A stretch of 64,000 nucleotides of DNA from Pseudomonas putida (GTDB taxonomy: Bacteria; Pseudomonadota; Gammaproteobacteria; Pseudomonadales; Pseudomonadaceae): contig NZ_JANHLC010000004.1 in assembly GCF_028682395.1 (NCBI RefSeq), positions 124,001-188,000 of the forward strand, in the 5' to 3' direction. Positions 17,624-27,380 of this stretch are shown here, one piece after another. The number at the start of each line of letters is the position of its first letter. The first letter of the stretch is position 1. The translations under genes and the position numbers were made by a program. The notes beneath the pieces were generated by a model that did no database searches, was not told the DNA's origin, and saw nothing but the letters and a program-made list of their open reading frames with translations.

Positions 17624-20600
17624 GTGGAGCCTCAGGTCCAGGGTCAATGGCAACTCGTCATTGCGCTCCAACGTCGGCACGATCAACGGCCCCGGGCTGT
17701 GCCCCAGGCGGAAGAAACGCGCCATGCGCCGGCTTTCAGCCTCGTTGGCGTTGACCGGCAGGCTGTCGTAATTGCGTCCACCCGGATGCGCGACATGGTA
17801 CTGACAGCCCCCGAGCGAGCGTTGACCCCAGGTATCCACCAGGTCGAATACCAAGGGCGCATGCACGCCGATGGTCGGCTGCAGGCAACTGGCCGGCTGC
17901 CAGGCGCGATAACGCACGCCGGCGACAAATTCGCCCACCCGCCCGGTCGGTTGCAGCGGCACCGCCACGCCATTGCAGGTCAGCACATAGCGCTGCGGCG
18001 CCATGCCACTGACGCGCACCTGCAAACGTTCCAGGGAAGAGTCGACATAGCGTACCGCCGCACCGCCGCCGCCCTCCTCGCCGAGTACATGCCAGGGCTC
18101 CAGCGCCTGGCGCAGCTCCAGCTCGATACCGGCCACCGCATAGTCACCGACCTTGGGGAACCGGAACTCCAGGTGCGCGGCAAACCACTCGGCCCGCAGC
18201 GCATAACCCGCTGCATTGAGTTCGACGATGACGTCGGCGAAATCCTGCTCGATAAAGTGCGCCAGCATAAAGCGGTCATGCAGTTCCGTCCCCCAGCGCA
18301 CCAGGCGGGTCGGCGTATACGGCTCGCGCCAGAAACGCGCCACCAGCGCGCGCAGCAGCAACTGCTGGGCCAGGCTCATGCGCGCATGGGGCGGCATTTC
18401 AAAGGCCCGCAGCTCCAGCAGGCCCAGGCGCCCGGTGGCACCGTCCGGCGAATAGAGCTTATCGATGCAGAACTCGGCGCGATGGGTATTGCCCGTCACA
18501 TCGATCAACAGGTTGCGCAGCAACCGGTCGACCAGCCACGGCGGGCAGGCTTCACCCGCTTCCGGCATCTGGGCAAAGGCAATCTCCAGCTCATAGAGCG
18601 AGTCGTTGCGCGCTTCGTCGACACGAGGGGCCTGGGAGGTCGGGCCGATAAACAGACCGGAGAACAGGTAGGACAACGACGGATGGTTATGCCAGTAGCT
18701 GATCAGGCTGCGCAGCAGATCAGGCCGGCGCAGAAACGGCGAATCCGCTGGCGTCGCGCCACCCAAGACAAAATGGTTGCCGCCGCCGGTGCCGGTATGG
18801 CGCCCGTCGATCATGAACTTTTCGCTGGTCAGGCGCGTCAGCCGAGCCTGCTCGTACAGAAACTCGGTGCGCTCGACCAGTTCGTCCCAACTGGCCGATG
18901 GCTGCACATTGACCTCGATCACGCCCGGGTCCGGGGTCACCCGAAAATTGCTCAGGCGGGGGTCTGCCGGCGGCTCGTAGCCTTCGAGCAACACCGGGCA
19001 GTGCAGCGCCTCGGCGGTGGCCTCAATGGCGCTGACCAGTTCCAGATAGTCCTCGACCCGCTCCAGCGGCGGCATAAACAGATAGAGCCGGCCCTCCCGC
19101 GCCTCGGCACAAAAGGCTGTGCGCGTCAGCCAGTCGGCCGACTCATCGAGCCTGGGCTCGCGCTCATCCTCAACGGCCGCCTGGTGTTCGGCCAGTTGTT
19201 CGGGCGAAGGCAGCGGCCCCATGTCCTGGTTGGGATCAGTGGGGTGGATAAACGGATACTCCGCCGCCTTGACCCAGGGTTGCGAGGCCAGAGGCAGCCG
19301 ATAGCCCAGCGGCGAATCCCCCGGCACCAGGCGACAAACCTGCTCGCGCAGATACCAGCGCCCGCTTTGCCAGCGATCACCGGCAGCGGTGCGAGCCAGG
19401 GGCAACACCTGGCCAATCACCTGGCCCAGCCCCTGGGCGAAAACCTTGCGCAGGCGCGCGCGTTCCAACTCATCGTCCAGCCGCGAATCCTGCGCCGTGA
19501 CATTGCTCGCCAGAGCGCCTTCGCGCCAGAGGTAATAGAGACTGTCTTCATAGGCCGGGAAGACAAAACGCGCCGGCACCTGCAAACGCTCGGCAACGCC
19601 AGCCAAAAACCGCCCGGCCAGCTCGGCGTCGGCGCCATAGTCTTGCTGTTCGTCGGCAATCAACGCCGGGTTGTGCCACAACGGCAAGCCATCGCACCGC
19701 CAGTAAGCGTTCAGCGACCAGCGCGGCAGCTGCTCGCCGGGGTACCACTTGCCCTGGCCGAAATGCACCAGGCCCTTGGGCGCATAGCGCTTGCGCAGGC
19801 GCTGGTACAGCTCGGCAGCAAGCCGACGCTTGGTCGGCCCCAGGGCGGCCGTGTTCCATTCGGCCGCGTCAGGTTCGTCAATAGCGATAAAGGTCGGCTC
19901 GCCGCCCATGGTCAGGCGCACATCGCCTTCGAGCAGTTCGGCATCAATCTGCCGCCCCAGGGCCTGGATCGCCGTCCATTGCTCGTCGCTATAGGGCCGG
20001 GTAACCCGCGGCGCCTCCCAGATGCGCTCCACCGACATTTCATGGCTGAACACCGCATCGCAGGGCTCGACCAGGCCGCTGATGGGTGCCGCAGAGGACG
20101 GATCAGGACTACAGGCCAACGGGATATGGCCTTCACCAGCAAACAGCCCGGAGGTGGCGTCCAGGCCGATCCAGCCGGCCCCCGGCAGGTAGACCTCACA
20201 CCAGGCATGCAGATCGGTGAAATCGACCTCGGTACCGCTGGGACCATCCAGCGCCTTGATATCGGCACTCAACTGGATCAGATAGCCAGACACAAAGCGC
20301 GCGGCCAGGCCCAGGTTGCGCAGCAGTTGTACCAGCAGCCAGGCCGAATCGCGGCAGGAGCCGGAGGCATTACCCAAGGTCTGTTCGGGCGTCTGCACAC
20401 CCGGCTCCATGCGGATCAGGTAAGCGATGTCTTCGCTCAAACGCTGGTTGAGCGCCACCAGGAAATCGACGCTGGGCAGCGGCGTGCGATCGATGCCCTC
20501 CAGATAAGCCTGGAGCCTGGGCGTCAGCGGCAGCGTTTCCAGATAGGGCGCCAGCTCACGCTGCTCATCGGCGGCATAGGCGAAAGGGATGTGTTCAGCG

Positions 20601-20893
20601 TAAGGCTCCAGGAAGAAGTCGAACGGATTGAACACCGCCATCTCGGCCACAAGGTCGACTTCAATACGCAACTCGTCGGTCTTCTGCGCAAAAACCAGCC
20701 GGGCCAGATAGTTGCCCTGGGGATCCTGCTGCCAATTGATAAAGTGCTGCTCGGGCAGCACCTTCAAGGCATAGGAAAGAATCCGCGTGCGGCTATGGGG
20801 CGCCGGGCGCAAACGCACAATCTGCGGACCCAGTTCGACCGCACGGTCGTAGCGGTAATGCGTGACATGGTGCAACGCGACATGGATCGACAC
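17621..20893 (-). CDS. Large transglutaminase-like protein with DUF2126 domain
   Basis: I placed the start at the GTG of 20893, which has AGGAGG 7 nt upstream; a frame extension to 20935 lacks one. The 1090-residue protein begins with a transglutaminase unit. Its triad is Cys180 (GSCRDSAWLL), His229 (DLHAWCEVY) and Asp245 (GWIGLDATSG). A long DUF2126 region follows from about residue 300, which opens near VRLTMGGEPTFIAID. It is the first gene of a three-gene operon with the ATP-grasp/alpha-E fusion and a second, short transglutaminase. It is predicted to be cytosolic. Family membership is firm; function is unknown. Confidence 0.9.
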   Translation of the reverse strand: MSIHVALHHVTHYRYDRAVELGPQIVRLRPAPHSRTRILSYALKVLPEQHFINWQQDPQGNYLARLVFAQKTDELRIEVDLVAEMAVFNPFDFFLEPYAEHIPFAYAADEQRELAPYLETLPLTPRLQAYLEGIDRTPLPSVDFLVALNQRLSEDIAYLIRMEPGVQTPEQTLGNASGSCRDSAWLLVQLLRNLGLAARFVSGYLIQLSADIKALDGPSGTEVDFTDLHAWCEVYLPGAGWIGLDATSGLFAGEGHIPLACSPDPSSAAPISGLVEPCDAVFSHEMSVERIWEAPRVTRPYSDEQWTAIQALGRQIDAELLEGDVRLTMGGEPTFIAIDEPDAAEWNTAALGPTKRRLAAELYQRLRKRYAPKGLVHFGQGKWYPGEQLPRWSLNAYWRCDGLPLWHNPALIADEQQDYGADAELAGRFLAGVAERLQVPARFVFPAYEDSLYYLWREGALASNVTAQDSRLDDELERARLRKVFAQGLGQVIGQVLPLARTAAGDRWQSGRWYLREQVCRLVPGDSPLGYRLPLASQPWVKAAEYPFIHPTDPNQDMGPLPSPEQLAEHQAAVEDEREPRLDESADWLTRTAFCAEAREGRLYLFMPPLERVEDYLELVSAIEATAEALHCPVLLEGYEPPADPRLSNFRVTPDPGVIEVNVQPSASWDELVERTEFLYEQARLTRLTSEKFMIDGRHTGTGGGNHFVLGGATPADSPFLRRPDLLRSLISYWHNHPSLSYLFSGLFIGPTSQAPRVDEARNDSLYELEIAFAQMPEAGEACPPWLVDRLLRNLLIDVTGNTHRAEFCIDKLYSPDGATGRLGLLELRAFEMPPHARMSLAQQLLLRALVARFWREPYTPTRLVRWGTELHDRFMLAHFIEQDFADVIVELNAAGYALRAEWFAAHLEFRFPKVGDYAVAGIELELRQALEPWHVLGEEGGGGAAVRYVDSSLERLQVRVSGMAPQRYVLTCNGVAVPLQPTGRVGEFVAGVRYRAWQPASCLQPTIGVHAPLVFDLVDTWGQRSLGGCQYHVAHPGGRNYDSLPVNANEAESRRMARFFRLGHSPGPLIVPTLERNDELPLTLDLRLH

Positions 20894-21087
20894 GGCGTGC
20901 CTCCTGCGAGCCTGGAGAGTGATGGACGCGCGCAAGACTTATGCCATCCGGGCAAGCCAGGCGCCTGCGGCGTTGATGCAGTCCGCTCAGCTAAGCACAG
21001 CACCATAATCGCGCCACCCTCACGCCGCTGTGCAGCGCTGCGCACAAAAACGGCGCACACCTGTCGCCTGCGCCAAACCCCAGAATG

Positions 21088-21116
21088 CACAACGCCAGCA
21101 CGAGGCTGGCGTTGTG
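21088..21116 (-). terminator. Hairpin downstream of the YgiQ-family gene
   Basis: A perfect 12-bp stem (21088-21099 with 21105-21116) with a 5-nt loop lies 17 nt past the stop of the radical-SAM gene. The stem ends are A/T pairs, but there is no long U-run. It also marks the border to the promoter region of the DUF2126 operon (20894-21087), where I see no gene. Confidence 0.6.
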
Positions 21117-21132
21117 TTCTAGCAAGGCGCGC

Positions 21133-23430
21133 TTAGCGCGGTACTACAGGCTTGCGCGTCGGCTTCGGGCCTTTGCCCTTCGCCGCGTCCTGACGGTCTT
21201 TGGCCGCCTGCTTGTTGCGGGCGAAGGCCGCCGCCTTGGCCTGCTCGCGCTTGTCCCACGGGTTGCCACCATCACTGGCGCGCGGTGGCAGGCCGGTGTG
21301 CTGGGTCAGGATCTTGGTTTCCTTGGCGACTTTGTGGCTGCCGGCCGGCGTCGAGTTTTTGCGACGCGCACTCTGGTAGCTGTCGGTCGCCGGCTGGTGC
21401 AGCGGGATCAGCTGGTTCTTGCCCGGCCCGATCAGATCGCCACGGCCCATGCGCAGCAAGGCTTCACGCAGCATCGGCCAACCCTTGGGGTCGTGATAGC
21501 GCAGGAACGCCTTGTGCAGTCGGCGCTGCTCGTCGCTCTTGACGATAGTCACCGCATCACTCTTGTAGGTGACTTTGCGCAGCGGGTTCTTGCCCGAGTG
21601 GTACATCGCCGTGGCGGTGGCCATGGGCGACGGGTAGAACGCCTGCACCTGATCGGCACGGAAGCCGTTGCCCTTGAGCCACAACGCGAGGTTCATCATG
21701 TCCTCGTCGGTGGTGCCAGGGTGGGCCGCGATAAAGTACGGAATCAGGTACTGCTCTTTGCCGGCTTCCTTGGAGTACTTCTCGAACATCCGCTTGAACT
21801 TGTCATAGCTACCGATGCCCGGCTTCATCATCTGGTTGAGCGGACCTTCCTCGGTGTGCTCCGGGGCGATCTTCAGGTAGCCGCCCACGTGGTGAGTCAC
21901 CAGTTCCTTGACGTATTCCGGCGACTCGACCGCGAGGTCATAGCGCAGGCCGGAAGCGATCAGGATTTTCTTCACACCCGGCAAGGCGCGAGCGCTGCGA
22001 TAGAGCTGGATCAGCGACGAGTGGTCGGTATTGAGGTTCGGGCAAATACCGGGGAACACGCACGAAGGCTTGCGGCACGCGGATTCGATTTCCGGGCTCT
22101 TGCAGGCAATGCGGTACATGTTCGCGGTCGGCCCGCCGAGGTCGGAAATCACCCCGGTAAAGCCCGGCACCTTGTCGCGGATTTCTTCGATCTCGCGAAT
22201 GATCGAATCATGGGAGCGGTTCTGGATGATCCGGCCTTCGTGCTCGGTAATCGAACAGAAGGTGCAGCCACCGAAGCAGCCACGCATGATGTTGACCGAG
22301 AAACGGATCATGTCGTAGGCCGGGATCTTCTCCTTGCCATACGCCGGGTGCGGAATGCGCGCATAGGGCATGCCGAACACGTAGTCCATTTCTTCGGTAG
22401 TCATTGGAATGGGCGGCGGGTTGAACCAGACATCGACCTCGCCATGCTTTTGCACCAGCGCACGGGCGTTGCCCGGGTTGGTTTCCAGGTGCAGTACGCG
22501 GTTGGCGTGGGCATAGAGCACGGCGTCACCGCGCACTTTTTCCATCGACGGCAGGCGGATAACCGTCTTGTCGCGGGTCATACGCGGGCTGGCCAGGATC
22601 TGGACGACCTTGGCTTCCTGGGGATCGTCGACCGGGCCCTTGTCCTGCTCGATGGCGCAGGCCTCGGTGTCCTGGGTATTGACGTAAGGGTTGATGATCT
22701 TGTCGATCTTGCCCGGACGATCGATACGCGTGGAGTCGACTTCGTACCAGTCCTTGGGGGTATCACGGCGGATAAACGCGGTACCGCGCACATCGGTGAT
22801 GTCTTCGACCTTGTGCCCGAACGACAGGCGCTGGGCCACTTCGACAATGGCCCGCTCGGCGTTGCCGTACAGCAGGATATCGGCGCAGGCGTCGATCAGG
22901 ATCGAGTTGCGTACGCGGTCCTGCCAGTAGTCGTAGTGGGCGATCCGGCGCAGCGACGCCTCGATGCCACCCAGGACAATCGGCACATTTTTGTAGGCTT
23001 CCTTGCAGCGCTGGCTGTAGACCAGGCTGGCGCGGTCCGGACGCTTTCCGGCCAGGCCGCCCGGCGTGTAGGCGTCATCGGAGCGGACTTTCTTGTCGGC
23101 GGTGTAGCGGTTGATCATCGAGTCCATATTGCCGGCCGCGACGCCGAAGAACAGGTTGGGCTCGCCCAGCTTCATGAAATCGTCTTTGGACTGCCAGTTC
23201 GGCTGGGCAATGATCCCGACGCGAAAGCCCTGGGACTCCAGCAGCCGGCCAATGATCGCCATACCAAATGACGGGTGGTCGACGTAGGCATCGCCGGTGA
23301 CGATGATCACGTCGCATGAATCCCAGCCGAGCTGATCCATCTCCTCCCTGCTCATGGGCAGGAATGGCGCTGGCCCGAAACATTCGGCCCAGTACTTGGG
23401 ATAGTCAAATAACGGCTTGGCTGCTTGCAT
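21133..23430 (-). CDS. YgiQ family radical SAM protein (UPF0313)
   Basis: This is a large radical S-adenosylmethionine enzyme of unknown reaction. From the ATG at 23430 ([19 protein letters not shown]) it is 765 residues. The radical-SAM cluster motif CFGGCTFC lies near residue 380. Around it are the family-specific N-terminal domain (residues 1-370) and a conserved SPQ-like core. The C-terminus ends in a basic K/R/P-rich tail. Upstream in-frame codons back to 23496 lack support. It is probably transcribed alone; dnaB ends 142 nt upstream on the same strand. Confidence 0.9.
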   Translation of the reverse strand: MQAAKPLFDYPKYWAECFGPAPFLPMSREEMDQLGWDSCDVIIVTGDAYVDHPSFGMAIIGRLLESQGFRVGIIAQPNWQSKDDFMKLGEPNLFFGVAAGNMDSMINRYTADKKVRSDDAYTPGGLAGKRPDRASLVYSQRCKEAYKNVPIVLGGIEASLRRIAHYDYWQDRVRNSILIDACADILLYGNAERAIVEVAQRLSFGHKVEDITDVRGTAFIRRDTPKDWYEVDSTRIDRPGKIDKIINPYVNTQDTEACAIEQDKGPVDDPQEAKVVQILASPRMTRDKTVIRLPSMEKVRGDAVLYAHANRVLHLETNPGNARALVQKHGEVDVWFNPPPIPMTTEEMDYVFGMPYARIPHPAYGKEKIPAYDMIRFSVNIMRGCFGGCTFCSITEHEGRIIQNRSHDSIIREIEEIRDKVPGFTGVISDLGGPTANMYRIACKSPEIESACRKPSCVFPGICPNLNTDHSSLIQLYRSARALPGVKKILIASGLRYDLAVESPEYVKELVTHHVGGYLKIAPEHTEEGPLNQMMKPGIGSYDKFKRMFEKYSKEAGKEQYLIPYFIAAHPGTTDEDMMNLALWLKGNGFRADQVQAFYPSPMATATAMYHSGKNPLRKVTYKSDAVTIVKSDEQRRLHKAFLRYHDPKGWPMLREALLRMGRGDLIGPGKNQLIPLHQPATDSYQSARRKNSTPAGSHKVAKETKILTQHTGLPPRASDGGNPWDKREQAKAAAFARNKQAAKDRQDAAKGKGPKPTRKPVVPR

Positions 23431-23572
23431 GTCGATGACCGGTGTTAGGTGTGCAGGAAAATCGCGGGCGCGGAATATAGCACAAAATTTGACCAATTCC
23501 GACGGCTACAGTCGGAAATGGCTGGGAGGCGTGATCCAGGGCCTGGGCGCGGAACGACTCGCGCCTGCCGAC

Positions 23573-24967
23573 TTACTCGTCGTCGAAGTTGTAGCTGCCC
23601 GGCGCCAGGTTTTCGAAACGGGTGTATTTACCGATAAACGCCAGGCGCGCGGTGCCGATCGGGCCGTTCCGCTGCTTGCCGATGATGATTTCGGCGATCC
23701 CCTTGTGCTCGGTTTCCGGGTGATAGACCTCATCCCGGTAAACGAACATGATCACGTCGGCATCCTGCTCGATCGCTCCGGATTCGCGCAGGTCGGAGTT
23801 GATCGGGCGCTTGTTCGGCCGCTGCTCCAGGGAGCGGTTGAGCTGCGACAGCGCCACCACCGGGCAGTTGAACTCTTTGGCCAGGGCCTTCAGGGACCGG
23901 GAGATCTCGGAAATCTCGTTGGTCCGGTTGTCGCCCCCCGAACCCGGGATCTGCATCAATTGCAGGTAGTCGATCATGATCAGACCGACATCGCCGTGCT
24001 CACGCACCAGGCGCCGGGTGCGCGCACGCATTTCCGACGGGCTGATACCCGCGGTGTCGTCGATAAACAGCTTGCGATCATTGAGCAGGTTGACCGCCGA
24101 GGTCAGGCGCGGCCAATCGTCGTCTTCCAGGCGACCGGCACGGACCTTGGTCTGATCGATACGGCCCAGGGACGAGAGCATCCGCATGATCAGCGATTCA
24201 CCTGGCATCTCGAGGGAGTACACCAGCACCGCCTTGTCGCTGCGCAGTACCGCGTTCTCCACCAAGTTCATGGCGAAGGTGGTCTTACCCATGGACGGAC
24301 GGCCAGCGACAATGATCAGGTCGGCCGGCTGCAGGCCGCTGGTCATGCCGTCGAGGTCGGTGTAGCCGGTGGACAGGCCGGTGATGGCGTTGTCGGTGTT
24401 GAACAGCGTATCGATACGGTCGATGGCCTTGGTCAACAGGTCGTTGACGTTGACCGGGCCACCGGTTTTCGGCCGGGCCTCGGCGATCTGGAAGATCTGC
24501 CGTTCGGCTTCATCGAGGATCTCTTCGGCGGTGCGCCCTTCAGGGTTGAAGGCGCTGTCAGCGATCTCGGTGGCAATGCCGATCAGTTGGCGCAGGGTAG
24601 CCCGCGCACGCACGATCTGCGCATAAGCCTTGATGTTGGCCACCGACGGCGTGTTTTTCGCCAACTCACCCAGGTAGCCGAGCCCCCCCACTTGCGAGGT
24701 CTGGCCTTCCTTGTCCAGTTGCTCGGACAGGGTGACCACGTCGATGGGCATGTTCTGATCGGCCAGCTTGGCGATCGCCCGGAAGATCAGGCGGTGGTCA
24801 TGCCGATAGAAGTCGCCGTCCGAAACCTGGTCGAGCACGCGTTCCCAGGCGTTGTTGTCCAGCATCAGACCACCGAGCACGGCCTGTTCGGCCTCGATGG
24901 AATGGGGCGGCACCTTCAGGGCAGCGGTTTGCAGGTCGTATTGCTCTGGAGCGGAGATATCGTTCAT
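23573..24967 (-). CDS. dnaB: Replicative DNA helicase DnaB
   Basis: DnaB is the hexameric 5'-3' helicase of the replication fork. It is loaded at the origin and works with primase. The 464-residue protein has an N-terminal primase-interaction domain and a RecA-like motor with Walker A AGRPSMGKT near residue 225. Later motifs include SLEMPGESLIMRM and LIMIDYLQLM. I chose the ATG at 24967 (MNDISAPEQYDLQ) over a GTG two codons earlier, because the family starts this way. It lies downstream of rplI, with a terminator-like hairpin between. Confidence 0.97.
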   Translation of the reverse strand: MNDISAPEQYDLQTAALKVPPHSIEAEQAVLGGLMLDNNAWERVLDQVSDGDFYRHDHRLIFRAIAKLADQNMPIDVVTLSEQLDKEGQTSQVGGLGYLGELAKNTPSVANIKAYAQIVRARATLRQLIGIATEIADSAFNPEGRTAEEILDEAERQIFQIAEARPKTGGPVNVNDLLTKAIDRIDTLFNTDNAITGLSTGYTDLDGMTSGLQPADLIIVAGRPSMGKTTFAMNLVENAVLRSDKAVLVYSLEMPGESLIMRMLSSLGRIDQTKVRAGRLEDDDWPRLTSAVNLLNDRKLFIDDTAGISPSEMRARTRRLVREHGDVGLIMIDYLQLMQIPGSGGDNRTNEISEISRSLKALAKEFNCPVVALSQLNRSLEQRPNKRPINSDLRESGAIEQDADVIMFVYRDEVYHPETEHKGIAEIIIGKQRNGPIGTARLAFIGKYTRFENLAPGSYNFDDE

Positions 24968-25002
24968 GGCCACACGGAATTAGGGGGTTGCACAAAGACA
25001 AA

Positions 25003-25033
25003 GGGCACGACCTGAATGAACAGAGTCGTGCCC
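25003..25033 (-). terminator. Hairpin between rplI and dnaB
   Basis: GGGCACGAC (25003-25011) pairs with GTCGTGCCC (25025-25033) over a 13-nt loop. On the minus strand TTTGTCTTTG follows. It probably ends most ribosomal-protein transcripts before dnaB. Confidence 0.65.
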
Positions 25034-25079
25034 GATGTTAACCGGCCGACACGCAAGGTGCCAGCCGATTGGGTACTGC

Positions 25080-25526
25080 TTAAGCAGCCACCACAACAAC
25101 GCGAACGGTTGCTTCAACTTCGGCGTGCAGGTGCACGGCCACGTCGAATTCACCCACGTTGCGGATGGTGCCGTTCGGCAGACGAACTTCGCTTTTTGCC
25201 ACTTCAACGCCGGAGGCGGTCAGTGCATCAGCGATGTCGTGGGTGCCGATCGAACCGAACAGCTTGCCTTCGTCACCGGCGGTGGCAGTGATAGTCACTT
25301 CCAGCTCAGCCAGTTGGGCGGCGCGCGATTCAGCCGAAGCTTTCTTGTCAGCTGCCGCTTTTTCCAGCTCAGCACGACGCTCTTCGAACGCAGCCACGTT
25401 GGCAGCGGTCGCAGCGGTAGCTTTGCCGAAAGGCAGCAGGTAGTTACGGCCGTAACCAGCCTTAACGTTTACCTTATCGCCCAGGTTGCCCAGGTTGGCG
25501 ATTTTTTCCAGAAGGATCAGTTGCAT
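25080..25526 (-). CDS. rplI: 50S ribosomal protein L9
   Basis: L9 binds 23S rRNA near the base of the L1 stalk and helps hold the reading frame. The 148-residue protein starts [30 protein letters not shown], the standard N-terminal fold. A long charged helix links it to the C-terminal domain. A good AGAGGA site precedes the ATG. It is last in the rpsF-rpsR-DUF2232-rplI operon. Confidence 0.98.
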   Translation of the reverse strand: MQLILLEKIANLGNLGDKVNVKAGYGRNYLLPFGKATAATAANVAAFEERRAELEKAAADKKASAESRAAQLAELEVTITATAGDEGKLFGSIGTHDIADALTASGVEVAKSEVRLPNGTIRNVGEFDVAVHLHAEVEATVRVVVVAA

Positions 25527-25545
25527 GTGGAAATCCTCTTAACTT

Positions 25546-26445
25546 TTAACCTTCACCGTTCGCAGGGCCGTTATCGGCGTCTTTCGGCGCCAGGCGTCCG
25601 CGAAAATCAATCAGGCTGTCGACAATGGCCAACACCACGAGTAACGGATAGATCAGCTGCATGGACAGCAACAGCATTACGTACAACCCCACCAGCCAGA
25701 ACTTGGCCAGTCGCCCTTGCGCCACCAGCCCGTGAATCAGGGCCAGCCCGGCGAAGATCAGCGGTACGCTGCACAACGGCGTCAACATCGCCATCTGCGG
25801 ACCGAGGTTCGGTCCCAGAAGCATGCACGCCAGCAGCAACATCGCTGGCCCCAGCGGGATTCTGATCCCGCGAAACTCGCGGGCAAAACCACCGGGGTTG
25901 TACAACAACGCCTGCCAGTACCGCCCGATAATCAGGCTCAGCAAGCTGACGATTTGCAACAATGCCGCAATCAAACCGGTCAGGACCGGAGCAACCAATG
26001 ACTCCAGACGCACTCGCTCTTCTACCGACAATTGCTGGTAGAGATCACCCAGAGCCTGCGGCAGGTATTTAACCAACGCCTGCGCCAGCATCTCGATGTG
26101 AGGGCGGAAAACCGCATCCAGAACCACTGCATACACCAACCCCAGGGCGATGCTGACCAGCAGCACACGACTCCAGGACTCGCTTGCGCGCAAAACCAAC
26201 GCAAGGCTCGCAGACCCCAGCAGCACCATGAGTGCGCGTGGATCATCGGAGTACAGCCACCAGACCAACGCCGGTAGCAGCCCCAGAGCGAGAACGCCAA
26301 CGGCGTCCTTCAGCCCGCGCCGCAGCAGCACAAAGCAACCTGCGGCGGCACCCAACCAGTACAAGAACGGCAATGCCGCACATCCGGCCACTATCAAAGA
26401 GGCCTGCATCCGGCCGCGCATGATGAACTCAGCTAAGGCACGCAT
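25546..26445 (-). CDS. DUF2232-type integral membrane protein
   Basis: The 299-residue protein has about eight hydrophobic segments (for example around residues 16-42, 52-66, 72-85, 94-112, 155-175, 200-218, 220-240 and 250-275) and a short polar tail. It sits between rpsR and rplI, the normal place for this DUF2232/YybS-like protein in Pseudomonas. AGGGA precedes the ATG. Members look like the S-component of an energy-coupled transporter or an unknown membrane factor; no function is established here. Confidence 0.88.
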   Translation of the reverse strand: MRALAEFIMRGRMQASLIVAGCAALPFLYWLGAAAGCFVLLRRGLKDAVGVLALGLLPALVWWLYSDDPRALMVLLGSASLALVLRASESWSRVLLVSIALGLVYAVVLDAVFRPHIEMLAQALVKYLPQALGDLYQQLSVEERVRLESLVAPVLTGLIAALLQIVSLLSLIIGRYWQALLYNPGGFAREFRGIRIPLGPAMLLLACMLLGPNLGPQMAMLTPLCSVPLIFAGLALIHGLVAQGRLAKFWLVGLYVMLLLSMQLIYPLLVVLAIVDSLIDFRGRLAPKDADNGPANGEG

Positions 26446-26481
26446 GCATTCAATCCCTTACTACTTGTCGACTACCCGGTC

Positions 26482-26712
26482 TCAGCGGCCGTGGCTGTCG
26501 GTGTAGGCCAGCAGGGCCAGGAAGCGGGCGCGCTTGATAGCGGTGGCCAGCTGACGCTGATAACGAGCTTTGGTACCGGTGATACGGCTTGGAACGATTT
26601 TGCCGGTTTCGGATACGTAGGCTTTCAGAGTGTTGAGATCTTTGTAATCGATCTCTTTCACGTCTTCAGCGGTGAAGCGGCAGAATTTACGACGACGGAA
26701 GAAACGTGCCAT
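26482..26712 (-). CDS. rpsR: 30S ribosomal protein S18
   Basis: S18 pairs with S6 on the platform of the small subunit. The 76-residue protein begins [20 protein letters not shown] and has the conserved [26 protein letters not shown] motif region (residues 38-63). It lies 28 nt downstream of rpsF. S6:S18 is known to bind its own mRNA leader in many bacteria. Confidence 0.98.
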
Positions 26713-26740
26713 GTAATTGGCTCCTTAAAAGGTCCGTGGA

Positions 26741-27166
26741 TTACTCGTCAGCGTTGTCGCTGGCGTCGCTGTTATCGCTGTCATCGCCATCGGCGCTGTC
26801 AGAATGCTCAGGACGGTCACGACGCTCACGGCGCTCACTGCGGTTTTCTTCAGCCTTGAGCATCTCGGATTGGCCGGTAACGGCTTCTTCGCGACGGATG
26901 ACCAGGTTACGGATCACTGCATCGTTGTAACGGAAGTTGTCTTCCAGCTCGGCCAGGGCCTTGCCAGTGCACTCAACGTTCAGCATCACGTAGTGAGCCT
27001 TGTGAACATTGTTGATTGCGTAGGCCAGTTGACGACGGCCCCAATCTTCCAGACGGTGGATTTTGCCGCCGTCTTCTTCGATCAGCTTGGTGTAACGCTC
27101 AACCATGCCGCCGACTTGCTCGCTTTGATCCGGGTGGACCAAAAAGATAATTTCGTAATGACGCAT
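26741..27166 (-). CDS. rpsF: 30S ribosomal protein S6
   Basis: S6 binds 16S rRNA as a dimer with S18. The 141-residue protein starts [18 protein letters not shown] and has a full core, followed by an acidic tail ([20 protein letters not shown] and beyond). This tail is the target of glutamate addition by RimK in several Pseudomonas. TAAGGAG precedes the ATG. It is the first gene of the operon. Confidence 0.98.
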   Translation of the reverse strand: MRHYEIIFLVHPDQSEQVGGMVERYTKLIEEDGGKIHRLEDWGRRQLAYAINNVHKAHYVMLNVECTGKALAELEDNFRYNDAVIRNLVIRREEAVTGQSEMLKAEENRSERRERRDRPEHSDSADGDDSDNSDASDNADE

Positions 27167-27300
27167 GAATGCTCCTTACGGGTTGTAGCCTGCCGCTCAA
27201 AAGTGGTCAGACAAGGAGTGAATGAAACGGGTATGTCTTGCTAGCGATAGGCGCATAGACGCCTGCCGTCACGACAAGGGGCGCAAGTGTAGGGAAGGTG
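27167..27300 (-). promoter_or_regulatory. rpsF leader and promoter region
   Basis: The leader on the minus strand has CCCGTAAGGAG just before the start codon. The CCG next to the ribosome-binding site is reminiscent of S6:S18-binding leaders, but I could not verify the secondary structure by eye. No protein-coding frame is seen. Confidence 0.35.
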
Positions 27301-27305
27301 GGGAT

Positions 27306-27340
27306 AAGCTGCAAGCTGCAAGTGACAAGCTGCAAGATTC
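27306..27340. repeat. Decayed 7-bp tandem repeat
   Basis: Five successive heptamers read AAGCTGC, AAGCTGC, AAGTGAC, AAGCTGC, AAGATTC. This AAGCTGC tandem type is scattered between genes in Pseudomonas genomes, as I recall. Here it lies between rlmB and the rpsF promoter. Confidence 0.6.
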
Positions 27341-27380
27341 ACAGCCCGTCACTCCCCCGCCTTTAGCGGGCAACCAACGC

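Noticed and set aside
17579..21136. 1185-codon plus-strand open frame
   Set aside because: It is antisense to the DUF2126 transglutaminase gene. Its composition (rich in R, Q, H, G, A) is the usual shadow of a GC-rich gene, with no domain.
21085..23271. 728-codon plus-strand open frame
   Set aside because: It is antisense to the YgiQ-family gene, with no recognisable motif.
23497..23572. Upstream extensions of genes such as the YgiQ family, hflK, purA and amaA
   Set aside because: They have no Shine-Dalgarno, and the family N-terminus begins at the inner ATG in each case.
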